Source of the DNA: JAALLB01 sp017643495
Lineage (GTDB): Bacteria > Pseudomonadota > Alphaproteobacteria > Rhizobiales > Rhizobiaceae
DNA: 64,000 nt
NCBI GenBank assembly: GCA_965216105.1
Contig: OZ244147.1
Span: 496,001 to 560,000 of the forward strand
Direction: 5' to 3'
Shown: positions 56,521-64,000 of the stretch, piece by piece
How positions within the stretch are numbered: the first letter of the stretch is position 1
Layout: each line of letters starts with the position of its first letter
Position numbers and translations under genes: made by a program
The notes under the pieces: model-generated
The model's input: the letters and a program-made list of their open reading frames with translations, nothing else
The model's database searches: none
Told to the model about the DNA's origin: nothing

Positions 56521-57278
56521 TGGCACATGACAAGGTACTTTTCGAGATACTGATCCGGCTTGCCGATGACCATCTGGTTCTGGGCCACAGGCTTTCGGAA
56601 TGGTGCGGGCATGCCCCCATGCTCGAAGAAGATCTTTCGATGCCCAATATGGCGCTCGACCTGATCGGGCAGGCCCGGTCACTTTATGCTTACGCCGGGG
56701 AGATCGAGAACAGGGGGCGGGACGAAGACGCCATTGCCTATCTGCGTACCGAGCCGGAATACAAGAACCTGCTCCTGGTGGAAAAGCCGAATGAGGATTT
56801 TGCACACACCATGTTGCGGCAATTCTATTTTGCAGTCTTCATGGAGGAGTTCTGGAAAGCAGCCATCTCCTCCAGTGACAATGCGCTTGCCGGCATTGCC
56901 GGAAAGGCTGTGAAGGAAATTGCCTATCATATCCGCCATTGTGGCGAATGGATCATCAGGCTGGGAGATGGCACGGAGGAGAGCAGCCGTCGCATGCGTG
57001 CTGCAGTGGAAGTACTCCATCCCTATACGGATGAGATGTTTGATCATGATGACGTTGTTGCTGCGGCAGTTTCCGTTGGGGTCATTCCGGACCCCTTGCT
57101 GTTGAGGCCCCGATGGGAGCAGGGCGTGCAAACGGTTTTCAAGGCTGCAAAAATCACCATGCCAAATGACTATTGGGCTCTCAGGGGAGGGCGTGCTGGC
57201 CAGCATGGGGAAGAAATGGGATTCCTGCTGGCAGACCTGCAATACATGCAGCGAACCTATCCGGGCATGACATGGTAG
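56520..57278 (+). CDS. paaC: 1,2-phenylacetyl-CoA epoxidase subunit PaaC
   Basis: A 252-residue ferritin-like structural subunit: LADDHLVLGHRLSEWCGHAPMLEEDLSMPNMALDLIGQARSLYAYAGEIE, KEIAYHIRHCGEWIIRLGDGTEESSRRMRAAVEVLHPYTDEMF, and RGGRAGQHGEEMGFLLADLQYMQRTYPG. It pairs with PaaA. The ATG at 56520 overlaps the paaB stop; a GTG one codon upstream is possible. It overlaps paaD by seven bases. Confidence 0.95.
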   Translation: MAHDKVLFEILIRLADDHLVLGHRLSEWCGHAPMLEEDLSMPNMALDLIGQARSLYAYAGEIENRGRDEDAIAYLRTEPEYKNLLLVEKPNEDFAHTMLRQFYFAVFMEEFWKAAISSSDNALAGIAGKAVKEIAYHIRHCGEWIIRLGDGTEESSRRMRAAVEVLHPYTDEMFDHDDVVAAAVSVGVIPDPLLLRPRWEQGVQTVFKAAKITMPNDYWALRGGRAGQHGEEMGFLLADLQYMQRTYPGMTW

Positions 57279-57781
57279 AAGCGCCGGCACCTGACAAATT
57301 GCAGGCATCGAAAGAGGCTTGGAAGATTGCGGCACAGGTTCCCGATCCGGAAATCCCTGCTGTCAACGTCTCGGATCTAGGGATATTGCGATCGGTTGAA
57401 ATTGATGAAAACGGGATTGTTGTTGCCAAAGTTACACCAACCTATTCCGGATGCCCTGCAGTCCTTGCCATAGAGCTGGCAATTGAAGCAGCCTTGTTGA
57501 AGGCTGGCTACAAGGTGCGGATTGAACGAGTAACCTCGCCAGCCTGGACAACCGACTGGATTACGGATGACGGCCGCAGGAAGTTGAAGGAATACGGCAT
57601 TGCACCTCCTGAAAGGGCATCAGGTTCCGTCCGGTCCCTGTTCGGTGAAACACAGGTTTCTTGTCCGCAATGCGGTTCAGCCGAAACAATCAGGATTTCC
57701 GAGTTCGGTTCAACCGCCTGCAAGGCGCTTTACCGTTGTGAAACCTGCCGCGAACCCTTTGACTACTTCAAGTGCATCTGA
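57272..57781 (+). CDS. paaD: 1,2-phenylacetyl-CoA epoxidase accessory protein PaaD
   Basis: A 169-residue protein: an N-terminal MIP18/DUF59 domain (QVPDPEIPAVNVSDLGILRSVEIDENGIVVAKVTPTYSGCPAVLAIELAIEAAL) and a C-terminal zinc ribbon (CPQCGSAETIRISEFGSTACKALYRCETCREPFDYFKC). PaaD is thought to mature iron-sulfur or di-iron centres of the complex. The start overlaps the paaC stop and the stop overlaps paaE (TGATG). Confidence 0.94.
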   Translation: MVEAPAPDKLQASKEAWKIAAQVPDPEIPAVNVSDLGILRSVEIDENGIVVAKVTPTYSGCPAVLAIELAIEAALLKAGYKVRIERVTSPAWTTDWITDDGRRKLKEYGIAPPERASGSVRSLFGETQVSCPQCGSAETIRISEFGSTACKALYRCETCREPFDYFKCI

Positions 57782-58854
57782 TGAACAAATTCCACACACT
57801 CAAAATCAAGGAAGTCACAGCTGAAACCGATCAGGCGGTGACCCTTGCCCTCGAGATTCCCGCGGATCTTTCAGAAACATTTCGTTTCGTTCCCGGGCAG
57901 TATCTTACACTCAGAACTGAAATCGATGGTGAAGACATACGCCGCGCCTATTCCATCTGTTCACTGGCGGGCAAGGATTTGCGGGTTGGTATCAAGAAGG
58001 TCGAGGGTGGCAGGTTTTCTACCCATGCACAGTCATTGAAGGCTGGTGATGAAATACAGGTATTGCCACCCCAGGGCCTGTTTGCCTGTTCATGCGATCC
58101 TGATGCAAAGCGTAGCATTCTTCTGATAGCGGCTGGATCGGGCATTACGCCGGTTTTGTCGATCGCCTCGCATGTCCTTGAAACGGAACCGGGCACATCT
58201 GTTACCCTGATATATGGCAATCGTTCGACTGGTTCGATCATGTTCCGCACGGCGCTTGAAGAACTCAAGGACACGCATCTTGAGCGGTTTCACATGCACC
58301 ATGTTCTCAGCCGTGAAACCCAGGATGTGGATTTGTTTTCCGGACGAGTGGATGCAAGGCGCATCAGTGCCATGACACAAAAAGGCTTGCTGGACCCGAC
58401 AAACGAGGATGCCATCTACATTTGTGGTCCGGCCGAAATGAGCCTGGAGCTTTCATCCCATTTTGAAAGTCTGGGTGTCGGGAAAGAGCGGGTCCATGTG
58501 GAGCTGTTTGAAGCACCTGGTGATGACCGGCCACGCAAGGCCAATGAAGCTGTGCGAAAGAGGGTGGAAGAGGGCGTGCAGATCGACGTCATTCTTGATG
58601 GATTGCGCAAACAGGTTTCGCTCACCAACCCGGACCACACGGTTCTGGACGCAGCCCAGGCAGGGGGGCTGGACCTGCCGTTTTCCTGTGCCGGAGGCAT
58701 GTGCGCGACATGTCGATGCCGGATTATTGAAGGGGAAGGCGAGATGGACAAGAATTTTTCACTTGCCGACTGGGAACTGGAAGATGGTTACGTGCTATGT
58801 TGCCAGCTGCGCCCGAAAAGCGGGAAGCTGGTGATTGATTTTGACGCCGCATAG
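57781..58854 (+). CDS. paaE: 1,2-phenylacetyl-CoA epoxidase reductase PaaE
   Basis: A 357-residue ferredoxin-NADP reductase-type subunit: RFVPGQYLTLRTEIDGEDIRRAYSICS (FAD), LLIAAGSGITPVLSIASHVL (NAD(P)H), and a C-terminal plant-type 2Fe-2S domain with cysteines in PFSCAGGMCATCRC and VLCCQ (about Cys303, 308, 311 and 341). It passes electrons from NADPH to the PaaA di-iron site. It is coupled to paaD and followed 12 bases later by the PaaZ-type hydrolase. Confidence 0.95.
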   Translation: MNKFHTLKIKEVTAETDQAVTLALEIPADLSETFRFVPGQYLTLRTEIDGEDIRRAYSICSLAGKDLRVGIKKVEGGRFSTHAQSLKAGDEIQVLPPQGLFACSCDPDAKRSILLIAAGSGITPVLSIASHVLETEPGTSVTLIYGNRSTGSIMFRTALEELKDTHLERFHMHHVLSRETQDVDLFSGRVDARRISAMTQKGLLDPTNEDAIYICGPAEMSLELSSHFESLGVGKERVHVELFEAPGDDRPRKANEAVRKRVEEGVQIDVILDGLRKQVSLTNPDHTVLDAAQAGGLDLPFSCAGGMCATCRCRIIEGEGEMDKNFSLADWELEDGYVLCCQLRPKSGKLVIDFDAA

Positions 58855-58866
58855 GAGTTTTCTGCC

Positions 58867-59319
58867 ATGAATGATGCTGTCCATCCGTTTCGCAAGACCT
58901 TTGGTGAACTTGAGATAGGGGACTATTTCCAGAGTGGTGAACGGGAGATCTCACTGGCAGACATTGCCCATTTTGCAGATTTCACCGGTGACACGTTTTA
59001 TGCCCACATGGATGAAGCAGCCGCAAAGGCAAATCCCTTTTTCCCCGGTCGGGTCGCGCATGGCTACCTTCTGATTTCCTTTGCTGCCGGACTGTTTGTT
59101 GATCCGGAGCCGGGCCCTGTACTGGCCAATTACGGCCTTGAAAAACTGCGGTTTACCAAACCTGTCTCGCCCGGCGATTCCATTTCTGTACGTCTTACTG
59201 CTGCCGAGAAAACTCCCAAGACAGACGAGTATGGTGCCGTAAGATGGGATGTGACCATTTCCAATCAGCATGGCGAGAATGTAGCAAGCTATCAATTGCT
59301 TACACTGAACGCTGTTTAA
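58867..59319 (+). CDS. Stand-alone oxepin-CoA hydrolase (PaaZ ECH/MaoC domain)
   Basis: A 150-residue hot-dog-fold protein that matches the C-terminal hydrolase domain of PaaZ nearly end to end: ISLADIAHFADFTGDTFYAHMDEAAAKANPFFPGRVAHGYLLISFAAGLFVDPEPGPVLANYGLEKLRFTKPVSPGDSISVRLTA..NQHGENVASYQLLTLNA. The catalytic pair is Asp42 and His47 in GDTFYAH, the same spacing as Asp561/His566 of the E. coli enzyme. It would open the oxepin-CoA ring made after epoxidation. The PaaZ aldehyde dehydrogenase domain is absent and must be encoded elsewhere. GGAG precedes the ATG. Confidence 0.88.
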   Translation: MNDAVHPFRKTFGELEIGDYFQSGEREISLADIAHFADFTGDTFYAHMDEAAAKANPFFPGRVAHGYLLISFAAGLFVDPEPGPVLANYGLEKLRFTKPVSPGDSISVRLTAAEKTPKTDEYGAVRWDVTISNQHGENVASYQLLTLNAV

Positions 59320-59436
59320 GCGCGCGGGCAATCTGTCTGCCAGCGTGGTGAAAACAGCGGAAAAACTCCGTTTGCCAAGACATTTCCAAACTCATGCGCT
59401 ATGAACCGGCAAATAATGCTTTCAGGGGAAACAGCA

Positions 59437-60102
59437 ATGAAATCAGGCACAATCATAGCGCCATCGGTACTCGCGTCAGACTTTTCACGTCTTGGCGACG
59501 AAGTCGAAGCAGTAAGCGAGGCAGGCGCTGACTGGATACACCTTGATGTGATGGATGGGCATTTTGTTCCCAATATCACGTTTGGTGCACCGATCATCAA
59601 GGCAATCCGCAACCGGACTGACAAGGTCTTCGATTGTCATCTGATGATTGAACCGGTTGATCCCTATCTGTCTGCCTTTGCTGATGCAGGTTGTGACATT
59701 ATCACTGTTCATGCGGAAGCCACAAAACATCTTGACCGTTCGCTGCAGGCAATCCGCGATCTTGGCAAGCGGGCAGGTGTGGCGCTCAACCCCCATACGC
59801 CAGTGGGTGTGATCGAACACGTTCTTGATCGTCTTGACCTTGTCTGTCTGATGTCCGTCAACCCGGGGTTTGGGGGGCAGAAATTCATTCCGGAAGTGAT
59901 CGAGAAAACACGCCGGGTGAAAGCGCTTGTCAATGAGCGGCCGATTGATGTCGAGATTGATGGCGGGGTTGATCCCGATACTGCACCCGGTGTGGTTGCA
60001 GCCGGGGCAAATGTACTCGTTGCCGGTTCCGCAGTATTCAAGGGTGAGGGTGTGGATGGCTATCGGGCCAATATTGATGCTATAAGGAATGCGGGTAAGT
60101 AA
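59437..60102 (+). CDS. rpe: Ribulose-phosphate 3-epimerase
   Basis: A 221-residue TIM barrel: IAPSVLASDFSRLGDEVEAVSEAGADWIHLDVMDGHFVPNITFGAPIIKAIR, MSVNPGFGGQKFIPEVIEKTRRV, and VEIDGGVDPDTAP. It interconverts ribulose 5-phosphate and xylulose 5-phosphate in the pentose phosphate pathway. The ATG at 59437 follows GGGGA; a frame from 59401 adds 12 residues. It is a housekeeping gene behind the paa operon. Confidence 0.95.
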   Translation: MKSGTIIAPSVLASDFSRLGDEVEAVSEAGADWIHLDVMDGHFVPNITFGAPIIKAIRNRTDKVFDCHLMIEPVDPYLSAFADAGCDIITVHAEATKHLDRSLQAIRDLGKRAGVALNPHTPVGVIEHVLDRLDLVCLMSVNPGFGGQKFIPEVIEKTRRVKALVNERPIDVEIDGGVDPDTAPGVVAAGANVLVAGSAVFKGEGVDGYRANIDAIRNAGK

Positions 60103-60124
60103 TTGACCTTGGGGGAGGTGAGCA

Positions 60125-60490
60125 ATGCTTGGTCGAAAATTTCTGCTGTCAGGAGTGATATACGGGCTGATTGGTCTTGCAATGGGCCTTCACATGGCCA
60201 TCACGCATGATCATGGCCAAATGCCGACACATGCGCATATACAGGTGATTGGCTGGCTGAGTTTCTTTGCGTTCGGGGTTTATTACAAGCTGGTGCCGGC
60301 AGCAGCTTCCGGCTTGCTGGCAGTATCGCATTTCTGTCTTGCACAGGTTTCAGCCATACTCACGTTTGTCGGTCTGTGGTTTCTCTATGGTGGTTATCCG
60401 GACCTTGAGCCTGTCGCTGCGATTGGCGGCATTGCCTATTCCGTGTCTTTTATCCTGTTTGCGATCATTGTTTACCGGACAGCCGACTAA
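60125..60490 (+). CDS. Small four-span membrane protein, oxidase subunit I-like
   Basis: A 121-residue protein with four hydrophobic spans. The second region, MGLHMAITHDHGQMPTHAHIQVIGWLSFFAFGVYYKLVPAA, has histidines and a HAHxxxxGW pattern like one helix of heme-copper oxidase subunit I. Such small proteins are often labelled cytochrome oxidase-like, but heme binding is unproven. It lies in the inner membrane, convergent with the phosphodiesterase gene. Confidence 0.72.
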   Translation: MLGRKFLLSGVIYGLIGLAMGLHMAITHDHGQMPTHAHIQVIGWLSFFAFGVYYKLVPAAASGLLAVSHFCLAQVSAILTFVGLWFLYGGYPDLEPVAAIGGIAYSVSFILFAIIVYRTAD

Positions 60491-60503
60491 ACAGCCCGGA
60501 TAT

Positions 60504-61319
60504 TTATCTGTCGATAGCAGCAAGGTCTGTGAGGCCGAAATCTTCCGTGTGGACAATGATGCTGTCTTCGGTGATGTCGATAATGCCATAGGCCGGGGGT
60601 TCATCGGTTTCGATCTGAAAATTCATCGATTCGAAGGTCATGGGCATCTGTCCAACGGTACTCTTGAACAGTGAGAACGGGATACCTTGGTGACTGCCCG
60701 AGATTGTGCGGTGCACATGTCCGCAACTGATGTGGCGAACATTGCCGTGTTTTTTCGCGATTGCGTAAAATGCATCACCGTTTGTCAGGTTGATTGTATC
60801 CATGGCGCGAAAACCGACGGGATGAGGATGATGGTGCATGAACACGATACAGCCCTGCTTTCCCGCTTCTTGCAACCGGGTGTCAAACCATGCGAGACGC
60901 TTGTCACACATGAAGCCGCGGTGAGAGCGGGGGTAGTCATATGGTGGCGCGTCCAGCGTATCCAGAAAGACAAGCCTGCCATGTGGCGTATCCAGAATGC
61001 TTTGTACAAACTGGTTGTCGTCGACCGGCGTTTCAGGAAAAACCTCGAGAAAGTTTTCCCGGTTGTCATGATTGCCGATCATCAGGTGTACCGGGGTTTC
61101 GTGTGTCTCAAGGGTTTTTCTCAACAGTTGGTAGGAAGGAAGATCGCCCCTGTTTGTAAGGTCTCCGGTAATCACGACATGGTCGATATCGGGCACAAAC
61201 CGGATGGCATGACGAAGGCCGGTCACGAACCGTTCGACGGGATCAATTCCGTTTTCTGGCTGTGCAGTAGTAAAATGGATATCCGTAAAGACAACGACGC
61301 GCGTACGGGACTGCTGCAT
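60504..61319 (-). CDS. CpdA-like metallophosphodiesterase
   Basis: A 271-residue calcineurin-like phosphoesterase: VVFTDIHFTTAQ, VVITGDLTNRGDLPSYQLL, VHLMIGNHDNRENF, VFMHHHPHPVGF and SCGHVHRTI contain all metal ligands of the family. The organisation is like CpdA, a 3',5'-cAMP phosphodiesterase. It starts directly (zero bases) after the CaiD-like gene on the minus strand, so it is the last gene of that operon. The substrate is an inference. Confidence 0.9.
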   Translation of the reverse strand: MQQSRTRVVVFTDIHFTTAQPENGIDPVERFVTGLRHAIRFVPDIDHVVITGDLTNRGDLPSYQLLRKTLETHETPVHLMIGNHDNRENFLEVFPETPVDDNQFVQSILDTPHGRLVFLDTLDAPPYDYPRSHRGFMCDKRLAWFDTRLQEAGKQGCIVFMHHHPHPVGFRAMDTINLTNGDAFYAIAKKHGNVRHISCGHVHRTISGSHQGIPFSLFKSTVGQMPMTFESMNFQIETDEPPAYGIIDITEDSIIVHTEDFGLTDLAAIDR

Positions 61320-62117
61320 CTATTTGCCTTTCCACACTGGGTCGCGCTTTTCTGCAAAGGCGTTAAAACCTTCCATCATGTCTTCCGAACTGTATAGTGT
61401 ATCGATGGTTTGCAACTGGCGGCGTGTGATCCGGTTGAGTGTGTCCTGAAATCTGGAATCCTCTGCATCGCGTACCACTTCCTTGATTGCGGCATACACA
61501 AGCGGTGGTCCGCTTTCGAGCAGTTTCGCCATTTCCCATGCCTTATCCATCAACTCATCTGCCTTGTGAACGTGATTGACAAATCCCCACCGGTGGGCCT
61601 CTTCCGCATCCAGCCATCGCCCGGTCAACAGCAATTCCATGGCAATGTGATACGGGATGCGCTTCGGAAGCTTGATTGAGGCGGCATCCGCCACCGTACC
61701 TGAACGGATTTCAGGCAGGGCGAAAGTTGCATGGTCTGCGGCCAGAATGATGTCACAGGAAAGGGCAATTTCCAGTCCGCCGCCACAGCAAATTCCGTTG
61801 ACTGCGCAAATTACCGGTTTGTTCATGCGGGGCAATTCCTGTAATCCGCCAAAACCGCCGACGCCATAATCCCCGTCGACCGCATCCGCTTCCCCGCCAT
61901 CCGATGTGGATGCAGCCTTGAGATCCCAGCCCGGGCAGAAAAACTTGTCACCAGCCGCAGTCAGGATCGCCACCCTTAGATCCGGATCATCACGGAACTC
62001 CTGGAAAACCCTTCCCATTTCACGACTGGTGGCAAGGTCTACCGCATTTGCCTTCGGGCGATTGAGGGTGACCTTGAGTATTCCTCCCTCACGATGCACA
62101 TCAACAGGTCCGGTCAT
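61320..62117 (-). CDS. Enoyl-CoA hydratase, CaiD (carnitinyl-CoA dehydratase)-like
   Basis: A 265-residue crotonase: VTLNRPKANAVDLATSREMGRVFQEFRDDPDLRVAILTAAGDKFFCPGWDLKAA, ICCGGGLEIALSCDIILAADHATFALPEIRSGTVADAASIKLP, and FNAFAEKRDPVWKGK. The start and end match CaiD closely. The usual catalytic glutamates appear in GGLEIAL and ALPEIRSG. It hydrates or dehydrates an acyl-CoA; carnitine metabolism is not shown by neighbours. It overlaps the NDP-forming synthetase gene by four bases. Confidence 0.9.
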   Translation of the reverse strand: MTGPVDVHREGGILKVTLNRPKANAVDLATSREMGRVFQEFRDDPDLRVAILTAAGDKFFCPGWDLKAASTSDGGEADAVDGDYGVGGFGGLQELPRMNKPVICAVNGICCGGGLEIALSCDIILAADHATFALPEIRSGTVADAASIKLPKRIPYHIAMELLLTGRWLDAEEAHRWGFVNHVHKADELMDKAWEMAKLLESGPPLVYAAIKEVVRDAEDSRFQDTLNRITRRQLQTIDTLYSSEDMMEGFNAFAEKRDPVWKGK

Positions 62118-64000
62118 AAGCTTGCTCCTTTGACAATCAGTGCGTCAACAGCCACAGCACCGTGTTCCAGTGCCATGAGCGGGTTTACGTCAAGTTCGAT
62201 CAGGTCGGGATGGTGAATGCAATAGTCTTGCACAGCTTCCACTGCATCAAGAAGTGCATTGATGTCGGCAGAAGGCTTGCCGCGATAGCCTCGAAGCACC
62301 TTCGAAATTTTCAGGCGCGCCAGGGCCTTGCCGATATCATCCCGACTTGAGGGAATAATGAGGGATACCGTGTCATCAAGAAGTTCGGTCATGATGCCGC
62401 CAGCTCCCAGTGTCAGCAAAAAGAGCCCTGTTTCATCACGCGTGATCCCGATGATCAATTCTGCCAGCGGGCTGGTTACCATTTCCTCGACAAGGAACCT
62501 CGAGAGGCCGGGCATGTTTTCGGCTGCTTCAAGCACTTCGTCCGGAGAATTCAATGCGGTTCTGACAGCGCCTGCCTCACTCTTGTGTGCGATTCCAACG
62601 CCTTTCAGCACCAGCGGAAATGAAAGCTTGCTGCAGGCTTCACGAATTTCCTGCGGTGTATTTGCCAGTACGGCTTTTGGAAAATGCAGCCCGTAAGAAG
62701 ACAGTTCGTTTTTCGAGCTTGCTTCATCCAGTGCAATCGCAGATCTCGCAATGCCGGACATATTGTCCGGGCTGGGTGTTCCTTGCAGTGCCGGGCTCGT
62801 TGAAAGGTTTTGGTATTCTCCAGCACGAATAGCGGCGTCAATTGCTTCAATCATTTCCTCCATGCCAAGAAGGGGGACGATACCTGCTGCAACCAGTTCA
62901 TCGCATCTTTGTTCACTCAGGTTTTCAGGTAGTGTTGCCAGAAGTGCCGTTGGAGCGTTTGTAATCTCCCGGGCCCTGCAAATGGCACGAAGCGGGCCCT
63001 CCCAGGCAGATGCGTCACACCGGGTCTCATGCGGCATGTCCATGATCAGGACATTGAGGTCAAACCTATCCTCCAGAACTGCCCGGTAACACTCGAACAG
63101 CTGATCTTCATCGTTCCAGATATAGGTGTGGTAATCGAGTGGGTTGGCAACCGATACCATTGGGCCAAGTACCTGTTTCAGCTTGCGGTACCCCGCCTCG
63201 GAAAATCCGCGAAAGTGAATATTGCTTTTGTCTGCCATGTCGGAAACAAGCCCTGCTTCTCCGCCCGAGCAGGACATGGAGGACACTGCATTGCCGTGAA
63301 GCGGTCCACACAGGTGAAGGATTTTGAGCGTTTCAAGAAACACGGCAACCGAATTTACCTCTACAAACCCCAAACGGCGCATCAAGGCAGAAGAGGCAAC
63401 TGCATTTCCGGCGAGCGAGGCGGTATGGGTCATGGTTGCCAAACGGGATTTTTCAGATTTTCCTGTTTTCAAAGCAACAACCGGCTTTCCCATTTCATGT
63501 GCCCGGGATGCGAACTGTTCCAGTTCCCGGATATCCCCGAACCCTTCAATGTAAAGTCCGATTGCCGATACCCTGCCATCTTCAAGCAGAGATGCGGCTA
63601 TATTGCTTAATCCTGTCTGTGCCTGATTTCCCGCGGCCACTACATGGCTGATTGGCAAACCGCGTTTCTGCATGGTCATGTTGATGAGCACATTTGAGGA
63701 CTGGCCGATGATTGCAACGCCGCGCTCCACCGGTCTCCCGCCATGCTGGTCCGGCCACAGTGTTATGTTGTCCAGATAATTCAGCAAGCCATAACAGTTG
63801 GGGCCGAGTATCGGCATGTCTCCGGCTGCATCCACGAGTTCTTGCTGGAGGTTGGCACTTGTGATGTCTTCCTGACCGCTTTCAAGAAAACCTGATGCAA
63901 AACAGGTAGCCCCGCCTGCGCCCATTTCCGACAAACGTCTGACGGCCCCAATCGTGAGGTTTCTGTTCACCCCAACAAAACTGGCATCGGGTGGCTCGGG
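62114..64000 (-). CDS. NDP-forming acyl-CoA synthetase (ACD-type), 5' end beyond the window
   Basis: At least 628 codons of an acetate-CoA ligase/ADP-forming type protein. The frame is open to the window edge (the first visible residues PEPPDASFVGVNRNLTIG belong to the N-terminal CoA-binding domain), so the start lies beyond 64000. Next come the CoA-ligase domain (ILGPNCYGLLNY, SSNVLINMTMQKRGLPISHVVAAGNQAQ, SCSGGEAGLVSDMA) and a C-terminal ATP-grasp domain (FPLVLKGVGIAHKSEAGAVRTAL). It forms an acyl-CoA or runs in reverse to make ATP. It is coupled to the CaiD-like gene. Confidence 0.88.
   Translation of the reverse strand, partial: PEPPDASFVGVNRNLTIGAVRRLSEMGAGGATCFASGFLESGQEDITSANLQQELVDAAGDMPILGPNCYGLLNYLDNITLWPDQHGGRPVERGVAIIGQSSNVLINMTMQKRGLPISHVVAAGNQAQTGLSNIAASLLEDGRVSAIGLYIEGFGDIRELEQFASRAHEMGKPVVALKTGKSEKSRLATMTHTASLAGNAVASSALMRRLGFVEVNSVAVFLETLKILHLCGPLHGNAVSSMSCSGGEAGLVSDMADKSNIHFRGFSEAGYRKLKQVLGPMVSVANPLDYHTYIWNDEDQLFECYRAVLEDRFDLNVLIMDMPHETRCDASAWEGPLRAICRAREITNAPTALLATLPENLSEQRCDELVAAGIVPLLGMEEMIEAIDAAIRAGEYQNLSTSPALQGTPSPDNMSGIARSAIALDEASSKNELSSYGLHFPKAVLANTPQEIREACSKLSFPLVLKGVGIAHKSEAGAVRTALNSPDEVLEAAENMPGLSRFLVEEMVTSPLAELIIGITRDETGLFLLTLGAGGIMTELLDDTVSLIIPSSRDDIGKALARLKISKVLRGYRGKPSADINALLDAVEAVQDYCIHHPDLIELDVNPLMALEHGAVAVDALIVKGASL

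Overview
The window is chromosomal DNA of an alphaproteobacterium, most likely Hyphomicrobiales (Rhizobiales) or a close relative. The gene order comF-grxC-nitrilase-DUF1178-ubiG-lysC-ptsP-prfA-prmC-DUF4167-clpB, the 16S-Ile-Ala-23S-5S-fMet rRNA operon, and the 23S helix-9 intervening stem all fit this. The genus cannot be fixed from the sequence alone.

Layout. (1) 1-16.0 kb is conserved housekeeping DNA: a methyltransferase, a ComF-type protein, glutaredoxin, a nitrilase-fold hydrolase, UbiG, aspartokinase, the nitrogen-PTS enzyme PtsP, release factor RF1 and its methylase PrmC, a DUF4167 protein, ClpB, and an M23 cell-wall peptidase. (2) 16.2-22.4 kb is one complete rRNA operon with its promoter, boxA, tRNA-Ile, tRNA-Ala and tRNA-fMet. 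(3) 22.5-49.5 kb is an accessory region dense in small detoxification and stress families. It holds three RibD-C/DHFR-like reductases, six VOC (glyoxalase-fold) proteins, three glutathione transferases, two ArsR-SRPBCC pairs, two HxlR and two TetR regulators, an XRE/MmyB regulator, a Crp-like regulator, three exporters, a rifampin ADP-ribosyltransferase (Arr), YCII, DoxX and NTF2-like proteins, and an orphan AztD-type zinc chaperone behind a Zur-like box. Many are built as a regulator followed by an enzyme with overlapping stop and start codons. Parts are decayed: an SDR gene remnant and a truncated VOC gene. (4) 49.6-53.6 kb is a minus-strand sugar-acid operon: a class III CoA-transferase, LtnD, OtnK and OtnC (threonate/tetronate degradation). 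(5) 53.8-59.3 kb is a phenylacetate operon: PaaX regulator, PaaA, a DUF3291 protein, PaaBCDE, and a stand-alone version of the PaaZ hydrolase domain. (6) 59.4-64.0 kb carries Rpe, a small membrane protein, and a tightly packed minus-strand set of NDP-forming acyl-CoA synthetase (cut by the window end), a CaiD-like hydratase and a phosphodiesterase.

Most notable points: a repeated palindrome of the form TTACCTG-N-CAYGTAA ahead of four genes in the accessory region, which suggests an undescribed local regulon; the split PaaZ (hydrolase domain without its aldehyde dehydrogenase) with a DUF3291 gene inside the epoxidase operon; two ArsR-SRPBCC operons whose promoters predict leaderless mRNAs; and a tetronate operon carrying a CoA-transferase but no OtnI. 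All functional statements rest on reading the sequence and on recognised family motifs; no database search was run.
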